A stretch of DNA of 64,000 nucleotides from Haloechinothrix_A salitolerans (GTDB lineage: Bacteria; Actinomycetota; Actinomycetes; Mycobacteriales; Pseudonocardiaceae): the NCBI RefSeq assembly GCF_039544105.1, contig NZ_BAABLA010000024.1; one strand, written 5' to 3'. The notes below the pieces were generated by a model that was given only the letters and a program-made list of their open reading frames with translations, made no database searches and was not told the origin of the DNA. Both the position numbers and the translations under genes were made by a program. Shown here piece after piece: positions 1 to 9,983 of the stretch; the stretch's first letter is position 1; every line of letters begins with the position of its first letter.

Positions 1-52
1 CCGGCTCGATCGACTCCCACAACTCGTCCGTGATCACACCAGTTCTGATCAT
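1..52 (-). CDS. IS5-type transposase, N-terminal fragment running off the window
   Basis: Read on the minus strand from an ATG at 52, the first 17 codons give MIRTGVITDELWESIEP. This matches the typical opening of IS5/IS427-group transposases, which begin with a short 'xDELWxxIEPLLP' segment. The rest lies outside the window, so neither the DDE catalytic core nor the inverted repeats can be checked. The identification rests on this short motif only. An unrelated protein starting the same way cannot be excluded. No further gene is visible between this start and the end of pssA at 108. Confidence 0.5.
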   Translation of the reverse strand, partial: MIRTGVITDELWESIEP

Positions 53-107
53 TCACCGATCATCAGCGAACCACCGGCCGATATTCGGGAGACACGCCCT
101 AGGCCTG

Positions 108-1139
108 TCACTGTTTGCGCAGGCCGAGGCGGCGCCAGTTCCGGGTGCGGCCGCTACCGTCCGATGCACGGCTGCCCGTCGATGAACCGCTGCCTGCCGA
201 GCCACTACCCGAGGAGGAACCGCCACTGTCCGACGGCCGCGACCGGCCCGCCGTCACCGTTTGCTGCGCCGAGCCGTTGCGGGGCAGCCGCACTCTTGGC
301 AGCGAGGCACCCGCGATCCGGCTGCGGATGGGCCGCCGCAGCCCAAGCCGCCGGTGCCGCCTGCCGCTGCGCCGGATCGCCCTGCGCTCGCGGGCGGGCA
401 CGTCCCACGCTTCCGGGTGATTCGCCAGCCATGCGTGCCGATACAGCGCGTACGGGATATGTGCCAAATACAGCAGCAGCGCCACGCTCAGCGCGATCAG
501 CGGATACTGCACGATCGCTGCCACGAGTAGCCCGACACCGACCAGCAGCGGCGCCACCGCTTTCGCGGGCACGCTCACCGACTTCAGCGACAACGTCGGG
601 AGCCTGCTGATCGCCAGCGCCGCGATCGCGATCAACCACAGCCACACCACGGGTCCGGTCGACCACCAGCCGGTGCCGAACTCCAGCGTCAGGATCACCG
701 GCATCAACGCGAGCAGCCCACCGGCGGGTGCGGGCACGCCGACGAAGAACTCCGAGGCGAATGGCGGCTTGTCGGTGTCATCGAGCAGCGTGTTGAATCG
801 CGCGAGGCGAAGCACCATGCAGACGGCGAACACCAGCGCCGCGATCCAGCCCGCGCGATTGCCGTCGGCTTGCCAGACGAACAGTACGAGCGCGGGGGCG
901 ACGCCGAAGGAGATGGCGTCGGACAGCGAATCCAGTTCGGCACCCATCCTCGACGTCGCGTCGAGCAGGCGGGCGATGCGGCCATCGAGGCTGTCCAGCA
1001 CCGCGGCCGCGACGACGCCGACGATGGCTAACGCGAAGCTGCCTTGCAGCGCGAACTGCACCGCCGATAGGCCCGCACACAGCGCGGCCACCGTGATGGC
1101 GTTTGGCAGCAAGCGGACACCCGGCGCGGTGCGCACCAT
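108..1139 (-). CDS. pssA: CDP-diacylglycerol--serine O-phosphatidyltransferase
   Basis: Makes phosphatidylserine from CDP-diacylglycerol and L-serine at the cytoplasmic membrane, the step before psd. The CDP-alcohol phosphotransferase signature D-G-x2-A-R-x8-G-x3-D-x3-D is complete at residues 52-74 (DG at 52-53, AR at 56-57, G66, D70, D74), and several hydrophobic helices follow. The ATG at 1139 was chosen because it overlaps the psd stop as TGATG, indicating translational coupling; the reading frame also stays open upstream through psd. The protein is 343 aa, longer than usual, because of a basic, Ser/Gly-rich low-complexity C-terminal tail of about 100 residues that is probably cytoplasmic and disordered. 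Confidence 0.93.
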   Translation of the reverse strand: MVRTAPGVRLLPNAITVAALCAGLSAVQFALQGSFALAIVGVVAAAVLDSLDGRIARLLDATSRMGAELDSLSDAISFGVAPALVLFVWQADGNRAGWIAALVFAVCMVLRLARFNTLLDDTDKPPFASEFFVGVPAPAGGLLALMPVILTLEFGTGWWSTGPVVWLWLIAIAALAISRLPTLSLKSVSVPAKAVAPLLVGVGLLVAAIVQYPLIALSVALLLYLAHIPYALYRHAWLANHPEAWDVPARERRAIRRSGRRHRRLGLRRPIRSRIAGASLPRVRLPRNGSAQQTVTAGRSRPSDSGGSSSGSGSAGSGSSTGSRASDGSGRTRNWRRLGLRKQ

Positions 1140-1888
1140 CAGCGCCCCAGCGACGACGGCAACTCGGCCAGTGCGGTCTCGCCGCCCACGGTGCGCTGTC
1201 CCTCGCTGACCAGTACCCTGCTGCCGGATGGCAGGTACAGGTCGACCCGGGAACCGAACCGGATCAATCCGTACGTCTGGCCGGTCTCGACCTTGTCGCC
1301 CTTGCCGACCTCGCACAGGATGCGCCGCGCGATGAGACCCGCGATCTGCACGACGATCAGCTCGTGGCCGTCGTTCGTTCGGATGGCGACCGAGTTGCGC
1401 TCGTTGTCGTCGCTGGCCTTGTCCAGGTCGGCGGAGAGGAACTTGCCCTTCCGGTACGCCACGGCCTCGATCTGACCCGCCGCGGGGACACGCTGCACGT
1501 GAACGTCGAACACCGAAAGGAAGATGCTGACGCGGGGACGTGGCGTCGCGCCGACGTTCAGTTCGGGCGGCGGGATGGCCTCGCCGATCGTGGCGATGGT
1601 GCCGTCCGCGGGCGCGACGGCGACGTCTGCGCGCGGCGGGGCGACGCGGTGCGGCTCGCGGAAGAACCAGGCCGTCGCCGCGGCCCCGACGAAGGCGAGG
1701 GTGCCGAGCGGCTTGCTGATCTTGCGTAGCGCCATGGCAGCCGCGGCCGCGCCGAGCACGAACGGCCTGCCCGCGGGATGCATGGGGGGCACGGTCTCGC
1801 GGGCGAGCGTCGCCGCGTGCGAGAACGTCTCACGGACGCGTGCCTCTGGCGCCGGAGGTGTCGAGCTGCCAGGAGAGGCCGGATTCAT
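1139..1888 (-). CDS. psd: Phosphatidylserine decarboxylase proenzyme
   Basis: Converts phosphatidylserine to phosphatidylethanolamine. The 249-aa product resembles the short actinobacterial Psd. A hydrophobic N-terminal segment (about 43-76) is followed by the 'VAPADG' strand and the conserved 'SIFLSVFDVHVQR' region (about 121-133). Family knowledge places self-cleavage at Gly|Ser in the FGS motif, here G212|S213 in RFGSRVD, giving a small pyruvoyl subunit of about 37 residues. A GGAAAG ribosome site lies 6 nt before the ATG at 1888. It is co-transcribed with pssA, sharing one base of stop and start, so serine lipid synthesis and decarboxylation are made together. Confidence 0.93.
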   Translation of the reverse strand: MNPASPGSSTPPAPEARVRETFSHAATLARETVPPMHPAGRPFVLGAAAAAMALRKISKPLGTLAFVGAAATAWFFREPHRVAPPRADVAVAPADGTIATIGEAIPPPELNVGATPRPRVSIFLSVFDVHVQRVPAAGQIEAVAYRKGKFLSADLDKASDDNERNSVAIRTNDGHELIVVQIAGLIARRILCEVGKGDKVETGQTYGLIRFGSRVDLYLPSGSRVLVSEGQRTVGGETALAELPSSLGR

Positions 1889-1956
1889 GTCTGACTTTCC
1901 GTTACTGTTCTGCTGTCGGGCGGGGCAAGGCTACCCCGTTTCGGTGTGTGCCTACG

Positions 1957-2241
1957 CTACCGCGTGCGGTCACGACCACTACCGGCTGCCGTGGCGAGCC
2001 GGACCACCGCGAGCAGCAGGATCGCACCGAGTACCGCGACGCCGAAGCTGGGCAGGTCGAACCCGAAGTTGACATCCTCACCGGTGGCGAGTCGGTAGAT
2101 GAACCCGCCGAGCGCCGCGCCGACGATGCCCACCAGCACGCTGACCAGGCAGCCCTGCGGGCGTCGTTCTTTCCCACCGACGACGACGTTGGCGGCCCAT
2201 CCTGCCAGTGCCCCGAAGATCACCCACGCGATGAAACCCAT
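1957..2241 (-). CDS. GlsB/YeaQ/YmgE family small membrane stress protein
   Basis: A 94-aa protein with three short hydrophobic stretches. It has the family features: an N-terminal 'GFIAWVIFGALAGWAA' helix, a central 'GCLVSVLVGIVGAALGG' glycine-rich helix, and a third helix near residues 67-83. Members are called transglycosylase-associated or general stress proteins, but their biochemical role is not established. It lies 21 nt after moeA and 68 nt before psd on the same strand, so it is probably part of a moeA-to-pssA transcript. No strong Shine-Dalgarno site is seen before the ATG. Confidence 0.85.
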   Translation of the reverse strand: MGFIAWVIFGALAGWAANVVVGGKERRPQGCLVSVLVGIVGAALGGFIYRLATGEDVNFGFDLPSFGVAVLGAILLLAVVRLATAAGSGRDRTR

Positions 2242-2262
2242 GTCGCGAGATTATGCCCGCCC

Positions 2263-3492
2263 TCAGCTCAGCAGCACCACGTCCACCTCGGCGCCCTCGT
2301 CCGCCTCCGTGACGTCTTCCGGAAGCACGATGAGGCAGTTCGCCTGGGTGAACGCCGCCAGCAGGTGTGAGCCAGGCCCGCCGCGTGGGCCGACGGTGCC
2401 GGTGACGCTGCCAGTCTCCGCCGCGACGGGTGGCGTGTAGAACCCGCGCCGGAACTGCCGCTTGCCCTCGGGTGCGACTAGCCGTTCCAGTAGCCGCGCC
2501 CGTACCACTGGCCGGTCGACGTGCGCGTGGCCGAGCGCCGCGAGCAGCGCGGGCCGCAGGAACACCTCGTACGACACCAGCACGCTCACCGGGTTGCCAG
2601 GCAGCGTCACGATCGGCGTGCCGTTGACCGTGCCGCAGCCCTGCGGCCCGCCCGGCTGCATCGCGACCTTCGTGAACCGCACGCCTTCGCTGGTCAGTGC
2701 GTCCTTGACTACCTCGTACGCCCCCGCGCTGACACCACCGGACGTCACGATCAGGTCGGCGTCCTCGGCGTGCTTGGTCAACGTTTCCAGGAAGGTGTCG
2801 ACGTCGTCGACGACGCTGCGCACGACGTCCACCTCACACCCGAGTGCCCGCATCGCCGCCGCGAGCATGATGCTGTTGGACTCGTAAATCTGGCCGTGTC
2901 GCAGCGGTTCGGGTGGTAGCACCAGCTCGGAACCGGTGGACAGCACCAGCACCCGCAGTCCCACCTTGACCGCCAGCTCGGCGCGTCCTGTCGCCGCGGC
3001 CAGCCCGAGCTGCGCGGCGCCGAGCAGCGTGCCCTCGCGCAGCGCGACGTCGCCCACCGTGACGTCCTCGCCAGCGCGCCGCACACTCTTGCCGACCTCG
3101 GCGGTCGCGAACAGGCGCACGCGCTCGGTGCCGCCATCGGTGTCCTCCACCTTGACGACGGTGTCCGCGCCGTCGGGCATCGGTGCGCCGGTCATGATGC
3201 GGTGCGCGGTGCCTGGCTCCAGCGGCGGACCGTCGGTGCGGCCCGCCGGGATATCGGCGGCCACCGGCAGCTCTACCGGCGACCGCTCGGACGCGCCCGC
3301 GATATCGGCCGCCCGCACCGCGTAGCCGTCCATGGCCGAGTTGTCGAACGGCGGCAGCGACACGCTGGCGGTGACGTCCTCGGCGAGCACCCTGCCGTGG
3401 CACTCTTCGAGCGGGAGTGTCGCGGTGCGCGCGGCTGGCAGCAGGGCTGCGACTGTCGCCTGGTAGTCGGCGACGGAGAGTGGCTGACTCAT
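2263..3492 (-). CDS. moeA: Molybdopterin molybdenumtransferase MoeA
   Basis: Inserts molybdate into adenylylated molybdopterin in the last step of basic Moco synthesis. The 409-aa protein shows the MoeA hallmarks: 'PPFDNSAMDGYAV' near the N-terminus, 'TGSEL', 'SGGVSAGAYEVVKD' of the MoCF-binding fold, and 'LPGNPVSVLVSYEVF'. The ATG at 3492 is preceded by GGGAGGA at a good distance, which rejects the 58-codon upstream extension. Its position next to psd/pssA and before groEL matches the M. tuberculosis moeA2 locus. The rest of the Moco pathway is clustered at 29-37 kb. It is divergent from the kinase gene across a 127-bp promoter region. Confidence 0.93.
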   Translation of the reverse strand: MSQPLSVADYQATVAALLPAARTATLPLEECHGRVLAEDVTASVSLPPFDNSAMDGYAVRAADIAGASERSPVELPVAADIPAGRTDGPPLEPGTAHRIMTGAPMPDGADTVVKVEDTDGGTERVRLFATAEVGKSVRRAGEDVTVGDVALREGTLLGAAQLGLAAATGRAELAVKVGLRVLVLSTGSELVLPPEPLRHGQIYESNSIMLAAAMRALGCEVDVVRSVVDDVDTFLETLTKHAEDADLIVTSGGVSAGAYEVVKDALTSEGVRFTKVAMQPGGPQGCGTVNGTPIVTLPGNPVSVLVSYEVFLRPALLAALGHAHVDRPVVRARLLERLVAPEGKRQFRRGFYTPPVAAETGSVTGTVGPRGGPGSHLLAAFTQANCLIVLPEDVTEADEGAEVDVVLLS

Positions 3493-3619
3493 GGTGGTGA
3501 TCCTCCCTCGTCCGACTATCGGCGCGCCAGACGGCCGCGTGCTTCGCGACGTTCCTTCGCTAGCGCACCGGATCTCACTCGTGAGCGGACGGTGATCTGC
3601 GCGCGTTAGGCTCCCGTGC

Positions 3620-4804
3620 GTGACGGACGAGCAGGTCGGGGACCTCACGGGACGCCGGTTAGGCAATTACCGCATTGATGGTGTGCTCGGTAAGGGCGGG
3701 ATGAGCGTCATGTACCGGGCGACGGACGTCCGGCTCGGGCGCAAGGTCGCGCTGAAAGTCATCGGTGAGCACCTTGGTGCGGACGCCGAGTTCCGGGAGC
3801 GCTTCGTCGACGAGGCGCGCAACACGGCAGCCATCGATCATCCGAACATCGTCCCGCTCTACGACTTCGGCGAGATCGACGGCATGCACTACCTCGGCAT
3901 GCGGCTGGTCGACGGCTCGGACCTCGCCAGCTTGATCTCGGACGGCCCGATGCGTCCGGAGCGGGCCGTCGGGTTGCTGGAGCAGGTCGCCGACGCCCTT
4001 GACACGCTGCATCGACGCGGTCTGGTGCACCTCGACGTCAAGCCGGCCAACGTGCTCGTCACCAAGCGGGAGTCGATCAGGGAACACGTCTATGTCGCTG
4101 ACTTCGGGCTGACACGGCGCGGCGCGACCGGGCACCGCACCAGGGGCGGGGACTTCCTCGGCTCACCCACCTACGCCGCGCCGGAGCACCTGCGCGGGGA
4201 GCCGCTCGACGGCAGGACCGACCAGTACGCGCTCGCCTGCGTGCTCTTCGCCTGCCTGACCGGGCGTCCGCCGTATCCAGGTGATGTGCAAACCGTGATC
4301 AAGGGACATCTGAACCTCGCGCCGCCGTCCGCCGTCCGCGTCGTGCCGAGCCTGCCGCGGGCGATCGACGCCGTGCTGGCCACGGGCATGGCGAAGGACC
4401 CGGCGCGGCGCTATAACAGTTGCGTCGAGCTGCTCGCCGCGGCGAGTGAGGTGCTGACGTCGTCCCGGCCACGGGAGACGCCGCCGCGCGAAACGCCACA
4501 CGAGACGTCGCGGCGGGAGACGCCGCCGGGGGGCAACGGCCGCCCGCCACAACCACCCCAGCAGCCGCACGGGTCGCGCCCTGGTGCGATGCCGGGTCCG
4601 GCCCAACGTGGCCCGGGTCGTGTTCCACCTCCCGGGTACGGTTCGCCGGCGCCGGAACCGGTGCCCCCGACCCCGACCGCGCCGACTGGCAACTACTCGC
4701 CGCAACCGCAAAACCCCCAGCCGAGCTGGTTGGTTCCGCTGTTGCTTTCCGCCATCGTCGTCCTCGCGGTGTTGCTCGCGGTCGTGATCATCGCGACGGC
4801 GTGA
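3620..4804 (+). CDS. Membrane-anchored Ser/Thr protein kinase without extracellular domain
   Basis: A Hanks-type kinase of 394 aa. The glycine loop LGKGGMS lies at 23-29, the ATP-binding lysine K46 in VALKV, the catalytic loop HLDVKPAN at 137-144, and the DFG magnesium loop at 161-163, followed by an APE-like 'AAPEHL'. The catalytic loop has Leu (residue 138) where most bacterial kinases have Arg, so it is a non-RD kinase. A Pro/Arg-rich linker with repeated 'RETP' units runs to about residue 365. A single transmembrane helix ends the protein with almost nothing beyond it, so there is no PASTA or other outside sensor. The start is GTG at 3620. Substrates are unknown. Confidence 0.9.
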   Translation: MTDEQVGDLTGRRLGNYRIDGVLGKGGMSVMYRATDVRLGRKVALKVIGEHLGADAEFRERFVDEARNTAAIDHPNIVPLYDFGEIDGMHYLGMRLVDGSDLASLISDGPMRPERAVGLLEQVADALDTLHRRGLVHLDVKPANVLVTKRESIREHVYVADFGLTRRGATGHRTRGGDFLGSPTYAAPEHLRGEPLDGRTDQYALACVLFACLTGRPPYPGDVQTVIKGHLNLAPPSAVRVVPSLPRAIDAVLATGMAKDPARRYNSCVELLAAASEVLTSSRPRETPPRETPHETSRRETPPGGNGRPPQPPQQPHGSRPGAMPGPAQRGPGRVPPPGYGSPAPEPVPPTPTAPTGNYSPQPQNPQPSWLVPLLLSAIVVLAVLLAVVIIATA

Positions 4805-4847
4805 GTGTCATCTCGGTATTCCTGCCCTCGCGACCGCCCACCCCGAG

Positions 4848-4874
4848 GTTGCACTCTCATGGTGAGAGTGCTAA
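4848..4874 (+). promoter_or_regulatory. CIRCE operator 1 (HrcA site)
   Basis: Left arm GTTGCACTC (4848-4856), 9-nt spacer, right arm GAGTGCTAA (4866-4874). The left arm differs at two positions from the CIRCE consensus TTAGCACTC-N9-GAGTGCTAA; the right arm is exact. The TTGCAC inside the left arm could double as a -35 element, which would let HrcA block RNA polymerase directly. Confidence 0.9.
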
Positions 4875-4882
4875 ACACGTGA

Positions 4883-4909
4883 CTAGCACTCTCACAGGGA
4901 GAGTGCTAG
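4883..4909 (+). promoter_or_regulatory. CIRCE operator 2 (HrcA site)
   Basis: Perfect inverted repeat CTAGCACTC (4883-4891), N9, GAGTGCTAG (4901-4909), only 8 nt after the first CIRCE element. The tandem pair predicts heat-inducible control of the downstream groEL by the repressor HrcA. Confidence 0.92.
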
Positions 4910-5085
4910 GCGAGATGAGGCGCCAACCCGGTGTCGCACTCGCTTGAAGGTCGGGACGGTGAGGCTTGGCTCGGACATCCGAGCCTGTCGTCCGTCGCGG
5001 GCACCGAGCTCGGCCAAGTTGCAGAGTCCTGCCGTGTGAGCCCTCGTGGTGAGCACGGCGCCCAATACCGGAGGACCACACCGAA

Positions 5086-6729
<1,644 letters not shown>

Positions 6730-6746
6730 CGACTGTCCAGTCGTCG

Positions 6747-6781
6747 AAAGGGCCGGGTGCGCACTGCGCGCCCGGCCCTTT
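6747..6781 (+). terminator. Rho-independent-like terminator of groEL
   Basis: A perfect 11-bp stem, AAAGGGCCGGG (6747-6757) with CCCGGCCCTTT (6771-6781), begins 17 nt after the groEL stop. The 13-nt loop can itself pair through GCGC/GCGC. It ends in a short T run. Confidence 0.85.
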
Positions 6782-6802
6782 CGCTTGGTACGCCCGGCGC
6801 GC

Positions 6803-6844
6803 TGTGTCCGACGTTCGGGACGTTGTGTCCCGCGTTCGGGACGT
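6803..6844 (+). repeat. 21-bp tandem repeat, copy A (two units, convergent gap)
   Basis: Two adjacent 21-nt units, 6803-6823 and 6824-6844, each reading TGTGTCC(G/C)(A/C)CGTTCGGGACGT. They fill the gap between the convergent groEL and PspC genes. The same unit recurs at 7888-7944, 39244-39285 and 45972-46013. Confidence 0.85.
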
Positions 6845-6867
6845 TCGTGTGGCAGGGGTATGTGGCG

Positions 6868-7080
6868 TTACTCGTCTTGTGGCATCAGCAGCCAGCACGC
6901 CAGGTAGATCACGATCGGGGCGCCGACGCCGAATAGCGTGACCGCTACGAGCAGGATGCGCAGCAGCGCGGCATCCATTCCGAGGTACCGCGCCCAGCCG
7001 CCGCAGACTCCGGCGAGCATCTTGTCGGTGGAACTCCTGCGAAGCTGCTTGACGTCGTTGGAGTGCATGTCCGGTGTCAT
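6868..7080 (-). CDS. PspC-domain small membrane protein
   Basis: A small protein of about 70 aa. The PspC domain begins at 'LRRSSTDKMLAGVCGGWARY' and is followed by one strong transmembrane stretch (AALLRILLVAVTLFGVGAPIVIYLACWLLM) and a short acidic end. PspC proteins act in envelope-stress responses or as small membrane modulators; the specific role here is unknown. ATG at 7080 was chosen because a CGGAG sequence lies 10 nt upstream. An in-frame ATG at 7089 is possible but leaves only 2 nt to that site. It is divergent from the DJ-1/PfpI gene across about 210 bp. Confidence 0.75.
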   Translation of the reverse strand: MTPDMHSNDVKQLRRSSTDKMLAGVCGGWARYLGMDAALLRILLVAVTLFGVGAPIVIYLACWLLMPQDE

Positions 7081-7291
7081 GGTTTCCATGCTCCGGTGCG
7101 ACGTCAGCCCGCACATCAGGGCTGTCCCTGGTTTCGACCCCGAGACATCCCGGGCGCGACGCGGTGTCCATCGCGAGCCACACGACGTCCTGAGCGGGGA
7201 ACTCGGCGTCGCGACCGAGGGACACGATGTCGTGCGAGGGTTTGAGCTTCCTCCGCGTGTGCAAACCGGCACGCGACGGAAGGAGGTCATC

Positions 7292-7882
7292 GTGTCCAAC
7301 GCTCTCGCGGGTAAGCGAATCGCGTTCCTGGTCGCGCCGGAGGGCGCTGAGCAGGTAGAGCTAACCGAACCGTGGCGTGCGGTCGAGAACGCGGGCGGTA
7401 CTCCGGAGTTGGTGTCGTATCAGCCCGGCCAGGTCCAAGCGTTCAACCACCTCGATCCCGGTGACACGTTCCCGGTGGACAAGGTCGTCACGGAGGTCGC
7501 GCCGTCGGAGTACGACGGACTGGTACTTCCGGGCGGTGTCGCCAATCCGGACAACCTGCGCACGATCCCTAATGCCGTGCGCTTCGTCGGTGAGTTTTTC
7601 GCCCAGCGCAAGCCAGTCGCCGCGATCTGCCACGCGCCATGGACCATGATCGAAGCGGACGTCGTGCGCGAGCGCACGATGACGTCGTGGCCAAGTCTCC
7701 GAACGGATCTGCGTAACGCGGGCGCTACGTGGGTCGACCAGGAAGTCGTCGTGGAGAACGGCCTCGTGACAAGTCGCAAGCCGGACGACCTGCCCGCGTT
7801 CTGCGCCCGCATGGTCGAGGAGTTCTCTGAAGGCGAACACGTCGGCCAAGCGAGTGGGAAGGCCGAGTCAAAGGCGCACTGA
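7292..7882 (+). CDS. DJ-1/PfpI family protein (type 1 glutamine amidotransferase-like)
   Basis: A 196-aa DJ-1/PfpI superfamily protein. The nucleophile elbow 'AAICHAPW' carries the reactive cysteine with the following His, 'LVLPGGVANPDNLR' supplies the oxyanion loop, and 'VTSRKPDDLPAF' is the usual C-terminal segment of PfpI-type members. Family members act as deglycases, proteases or general stress proteins, and the sequence does not decide which. The GTG at 7292 follows an excellent AAGGAGG site 5 nt upstream. The open frame further upstream has no ribosome site and was not used. It is convergent with the DUF72 gene. Confidence 0.88.
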   Translation: MSNALAGKRIAFLVAPEGAEQVELTEPWRAVENAGGTPELVSYQPGQVQAFNHLDPGDTFPVDKVVTEVAPSEYDGLVLPGGVANPDNLRTIPNAVRFVGEFFAQRKPVAAICHAPWTMIEADVVRERTMTSWPSLRTDLRNAGATWVDQEVVVENGLVTSRKPDDLPAFCARMVEEFSEGEHVGQASGKAESKAH

Positions 7883-7887
7883 CGCGC

Positions 7888-7944
7888 CGAATGTCGGACA
7901 CAGTGTCGGGAGTGCATGACACAGCGTCGGGAACGTCGGACACG
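7888..7944 (-). repeat. 21-bp tandem repeat, copy B (about three units, convergent gap)
   Basis: On the minus strand, 21-nt units of the GTGTCCGACGTTCCCGAC type are seen at 7924-7944 and 7903-7923, with a third, decaying unit up to about 7888. They occupy essentially the whole gap between the convergent PfpI and DUF72 genes. This is the same position class as copy A. Confidence 0.75.
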
Positions 7945-7946
7945 CG

Positions 7947-8819
7947 TCAGCGGGGGCTGGCGTCGAGCAGGTCGGCGAGGGCCATGGCATCGCGGGGTGC
8001 ATAGGCCTCGACGTCGTTGTCGAAGTAGACGTAGACGTCCCGACGTCGCCGGGGCGCGGGCGGCCCGACGGTGTGCTCGCCGCGCGGACCGCCGCCGTCG
8101 CGCCATTGCCGGATCTTGTTCGCCCACTCGCGCAGCACCGTGTCGCTGTACCCGCTGGTGTAGAGCTCGACGTCGCCGTGCAATCGCACGTAGACGAAAT
8201 CCGAGGTCACGTCTTCCAGGTGTGGCCACTCACCCGCCGAGTCCGCGACACACAGCGCGATGTCGTGCTCCCGCAACAACTCGACGCATTCCGCCGTCGC
8301 GAAGCTCGGGTGCCGCACCTCGAGTGCGTGGCGAATCGGACGGTCGACGTCGACCTCGGTGAACGGCTCCGCTTTGAGCTTGTCGTCATGGCCGCGCGCG
8401 AGTTCGGCCGCTTCTGCTGTGGACCGGGGTAGTGACGCGAAGAACCCGGTGAGCCGGTCGACGTCGAACGTCATGCGCGGCGGCAACTGCCACAGCATCG
8501 GCCCCAGCGTGGGGCCGAGCGCGAGCACGCCGCTCGCGAGGAAGTTGGCCAGCGGCGTCTCGATGTTCCGGAGTTGCTTCATGTGAGTGATGAACCGGCT
8601 GCCCTTGACGGCGAAGACGAAATCGTCTGGGACGGCGTCGCGCCAGCCGCGGTATCGGTCGGGACGCTGGAGCGAGTAGAACGAGCCGTTGAGTTCCGCG
8701 GTCCGCAGCTGCCTGCTCAGGTATTCGAGCTCCCGTTTTCGTGGCAGGTCGTCGGGGTAGAACGTGCCGCGCCACGAGTCATACACCCACCCGGATGTCC
8801 CGACGCGGATTTCAGTCAC
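7947..8819 (-). CDS. DUF72 (YecE-like) TIM-barrel protein
   Basis: A 290-aa DUF72 protein. It opens with the family motif 'RVGTSGWVYDSWRGTFYP', has 'NGSFYSLQRPDRYRGWRD' and 'FVFAVKGSRFITH', and ends with 'DVYVYFDNDVEAYAPRDA'. The family has a TIM-barrel fold and unknown biochemical function. The GTG at 8819 was chosen over an upstream ATG because AGGAGGT lies 7 nt before it. It is divergent from the siderophore operon; the iron box at 8910 lies between the two, but its distance and orientation fit sbnA better. Confidence 0.88.
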   Translation of the reverse strand: MTEIRVGTSGWVYDSWRGTFYPDDLPRKRELEYLSRQLRTAELNGSFYSLQRPDRYRGWRDAVPDDFVFAVKGSRFITHMKQLRNIETPLANFLASGVLALGPTLGPMLWQLPPRMTFDVDRLTGFFASLPRSTAEAAELARGHDDKLKAEPFTEVDVDRPIRHALEVRHPSFATAECVELLREHDIALCVADSAGEWPHLEDVTSDFVYVRLHGDVELYTSGYSDTVLREWANKIRQWRDGGGPRGEHTVGPPAPRRRRDVYVYFDNDVEAYAPRDAMALADLLDASPR

Positions 8820-8909
8820 GCCGTTCACCTCCTGTGCTGGTACCCACGAACGGGTTGTCGTCACATCGTGCCGTGACCAGTCGTGTCGGCTTGACGACGG
8901 GAGATCAAC

Positions 8910-8928
8910 TTAGGCTAGGCTCACCAAT
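8910..8928 (+). promoter_or_regulatory. DtxR/IdeR-type iron box upstream of the siderophore operon
   Basis: TTAGGCTAGGCTCACCAAT matches 15 of 19 positions of the DtxR/IdeR consensus TTAGGTTAGGCTAACCTAA. It lies 26 nt before the sbnA-like start codon. Iron-loaded IdeR/DmdR repression of the whole cluster is the obvious prediction. Confidence 0.82.
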
Positions 8929-8953
8929 ACTCATTGCCGAGGTGGGGAGAGCC

Positions 8954-9982
8954 GTGAGCGCTGAGATCGCAGTGGGCCCGGTTGGTGAGAGCACGCGGGA
9001 GGCCGTGTGCGAGTCGATCTTCGACTGTGTCGGCAACACCCCCATCGTCGCGTTACGGCGGCTGTTTCGCGACCCGAGTCGCGAAGTCCTCGCGAAGCTC
9101 GAACTGATGAACCCCGGCGGGAGTATGAAAGACCGTTCGGCGCGCCATATCGTGGCGTCGGGGCTCGCCGATGGCGCCATTCGCCCACGCAGCACGCTCG
9201 TGGAGAGCAGCTCCGGCAACTTCGGCATCGCACTCGCGATGGCCGCGCGGGTCCACGACCTGCGGTTCGTCTGCGTGATCGACCCCAAGACGACCAGCGC
9301 GAACGCGACGATCTTGCGCAGGCTTGGCGCGACCGTCGAGATGGTGACCGAACCTGATGAATCCGGTGGGTACCTGCACACTCGCATCGCCAGGGTGAAG
9401 GAACTCGTGACGACGACACCCGATGCGGTGTGGATCAATCAGTACGCCAACGACCGCAACTGGGAGGCGTACTACCACGGCACCGGTGCGGAGCTCGCCA
9501 CCCAGTTGGTGCGTTCCCCCGAGTGCCTGATCGCCCCGGTCAGTACGACCGGCTGCATCCTCGGCTGTGCTCGCAGGCTTCGTGAGCGGTTCCCGAGCAT
9601 GCGGGTGATCGCCGTCGACGCCGTCGGTTCGGTGATCTTCGGTGGCAGCCCCGGCGCGCGGGAGATACCCGGCATCGGCTCCAGCCGTGTACCGGAGCTG
9701 TGCTGTCCTGGCGAGATCGATGACGTCGTCTACGTCGACGATGTCGACGCCGCCAAGGGGTGCCGCGAATTGCTGTCGGCGGAGGGCATCTTCGCTGGTG
9801 GTTCCAGCGGCGCCGTCGTCGCCGCGATACGCGAGCTCCTGCCTACCTTGCCCGAACCGAGTCGCGTGGTGGCGATCTTCCCCGATAGGGGCGACCGCTA
9901 CCTCGATGTCGTGTATGACGACGACTGGCTCGCGGCGGCGCGGCGGCGTAGCAAGAACCAGACTGATCTCAGGAGCGAATGA
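8954..9982 (+). CDS. sbnA: SbnA-like N-(2-amino-2-carboxyethyl)-L-glutamate synthase
   Basis: A PLP enzyme of the cysteine synthase fold (342 aa; S. aureus SbnA is about 326). In the staphylococcal pathway SbnA joins O-phosphoserine and glutamate to form ACEGA, the precursor of 2,3-diaminopropionate. The PLP lysine is K59 in 'NPGGSMKDRS', with the substrate-binding 'VESSSGNFGIALA' and the PLP phosphate loop 'PVSTTGCILG' following. Pairing with an sbnB homologue next door separates it from ordinary CysK. The GTG at 8954 has GGGGAGA upstream. It is the first gene of the iron-box-controlled operon and ends 1 nt before sbnB. Confidence 0.9.
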   Translation: MSAEIAVGPVGESTREAVCESIFDCVGNTPIVALRRLFRDPSREVLAKLELMNPGGSMKDRSARHIVASGLADGAIRPRSTLVESSSGNFGIALAMAARVHDLRFVCVIDPKTTSANATILRRLGATVEMVTEPDESGGYLHTRIARVKELVTTTPDAVWINQYANDRNWEAYYHGTGAELATQLVRSPECLIAPVSTTGCILGCARRLRERFPSMRVIAVDAVGSVIFGGSPGAREIPGIGSSRVPELCCPGEIDDVVYVDDVDAAKGCRELLSAEGIFAGGSSGAVVAAIRELLPTLPEPSRVVAIFPDRGDRYLDVVYDDDWLAAARRRSKNQTDLRSE

Positions 9983-9983
9983 G

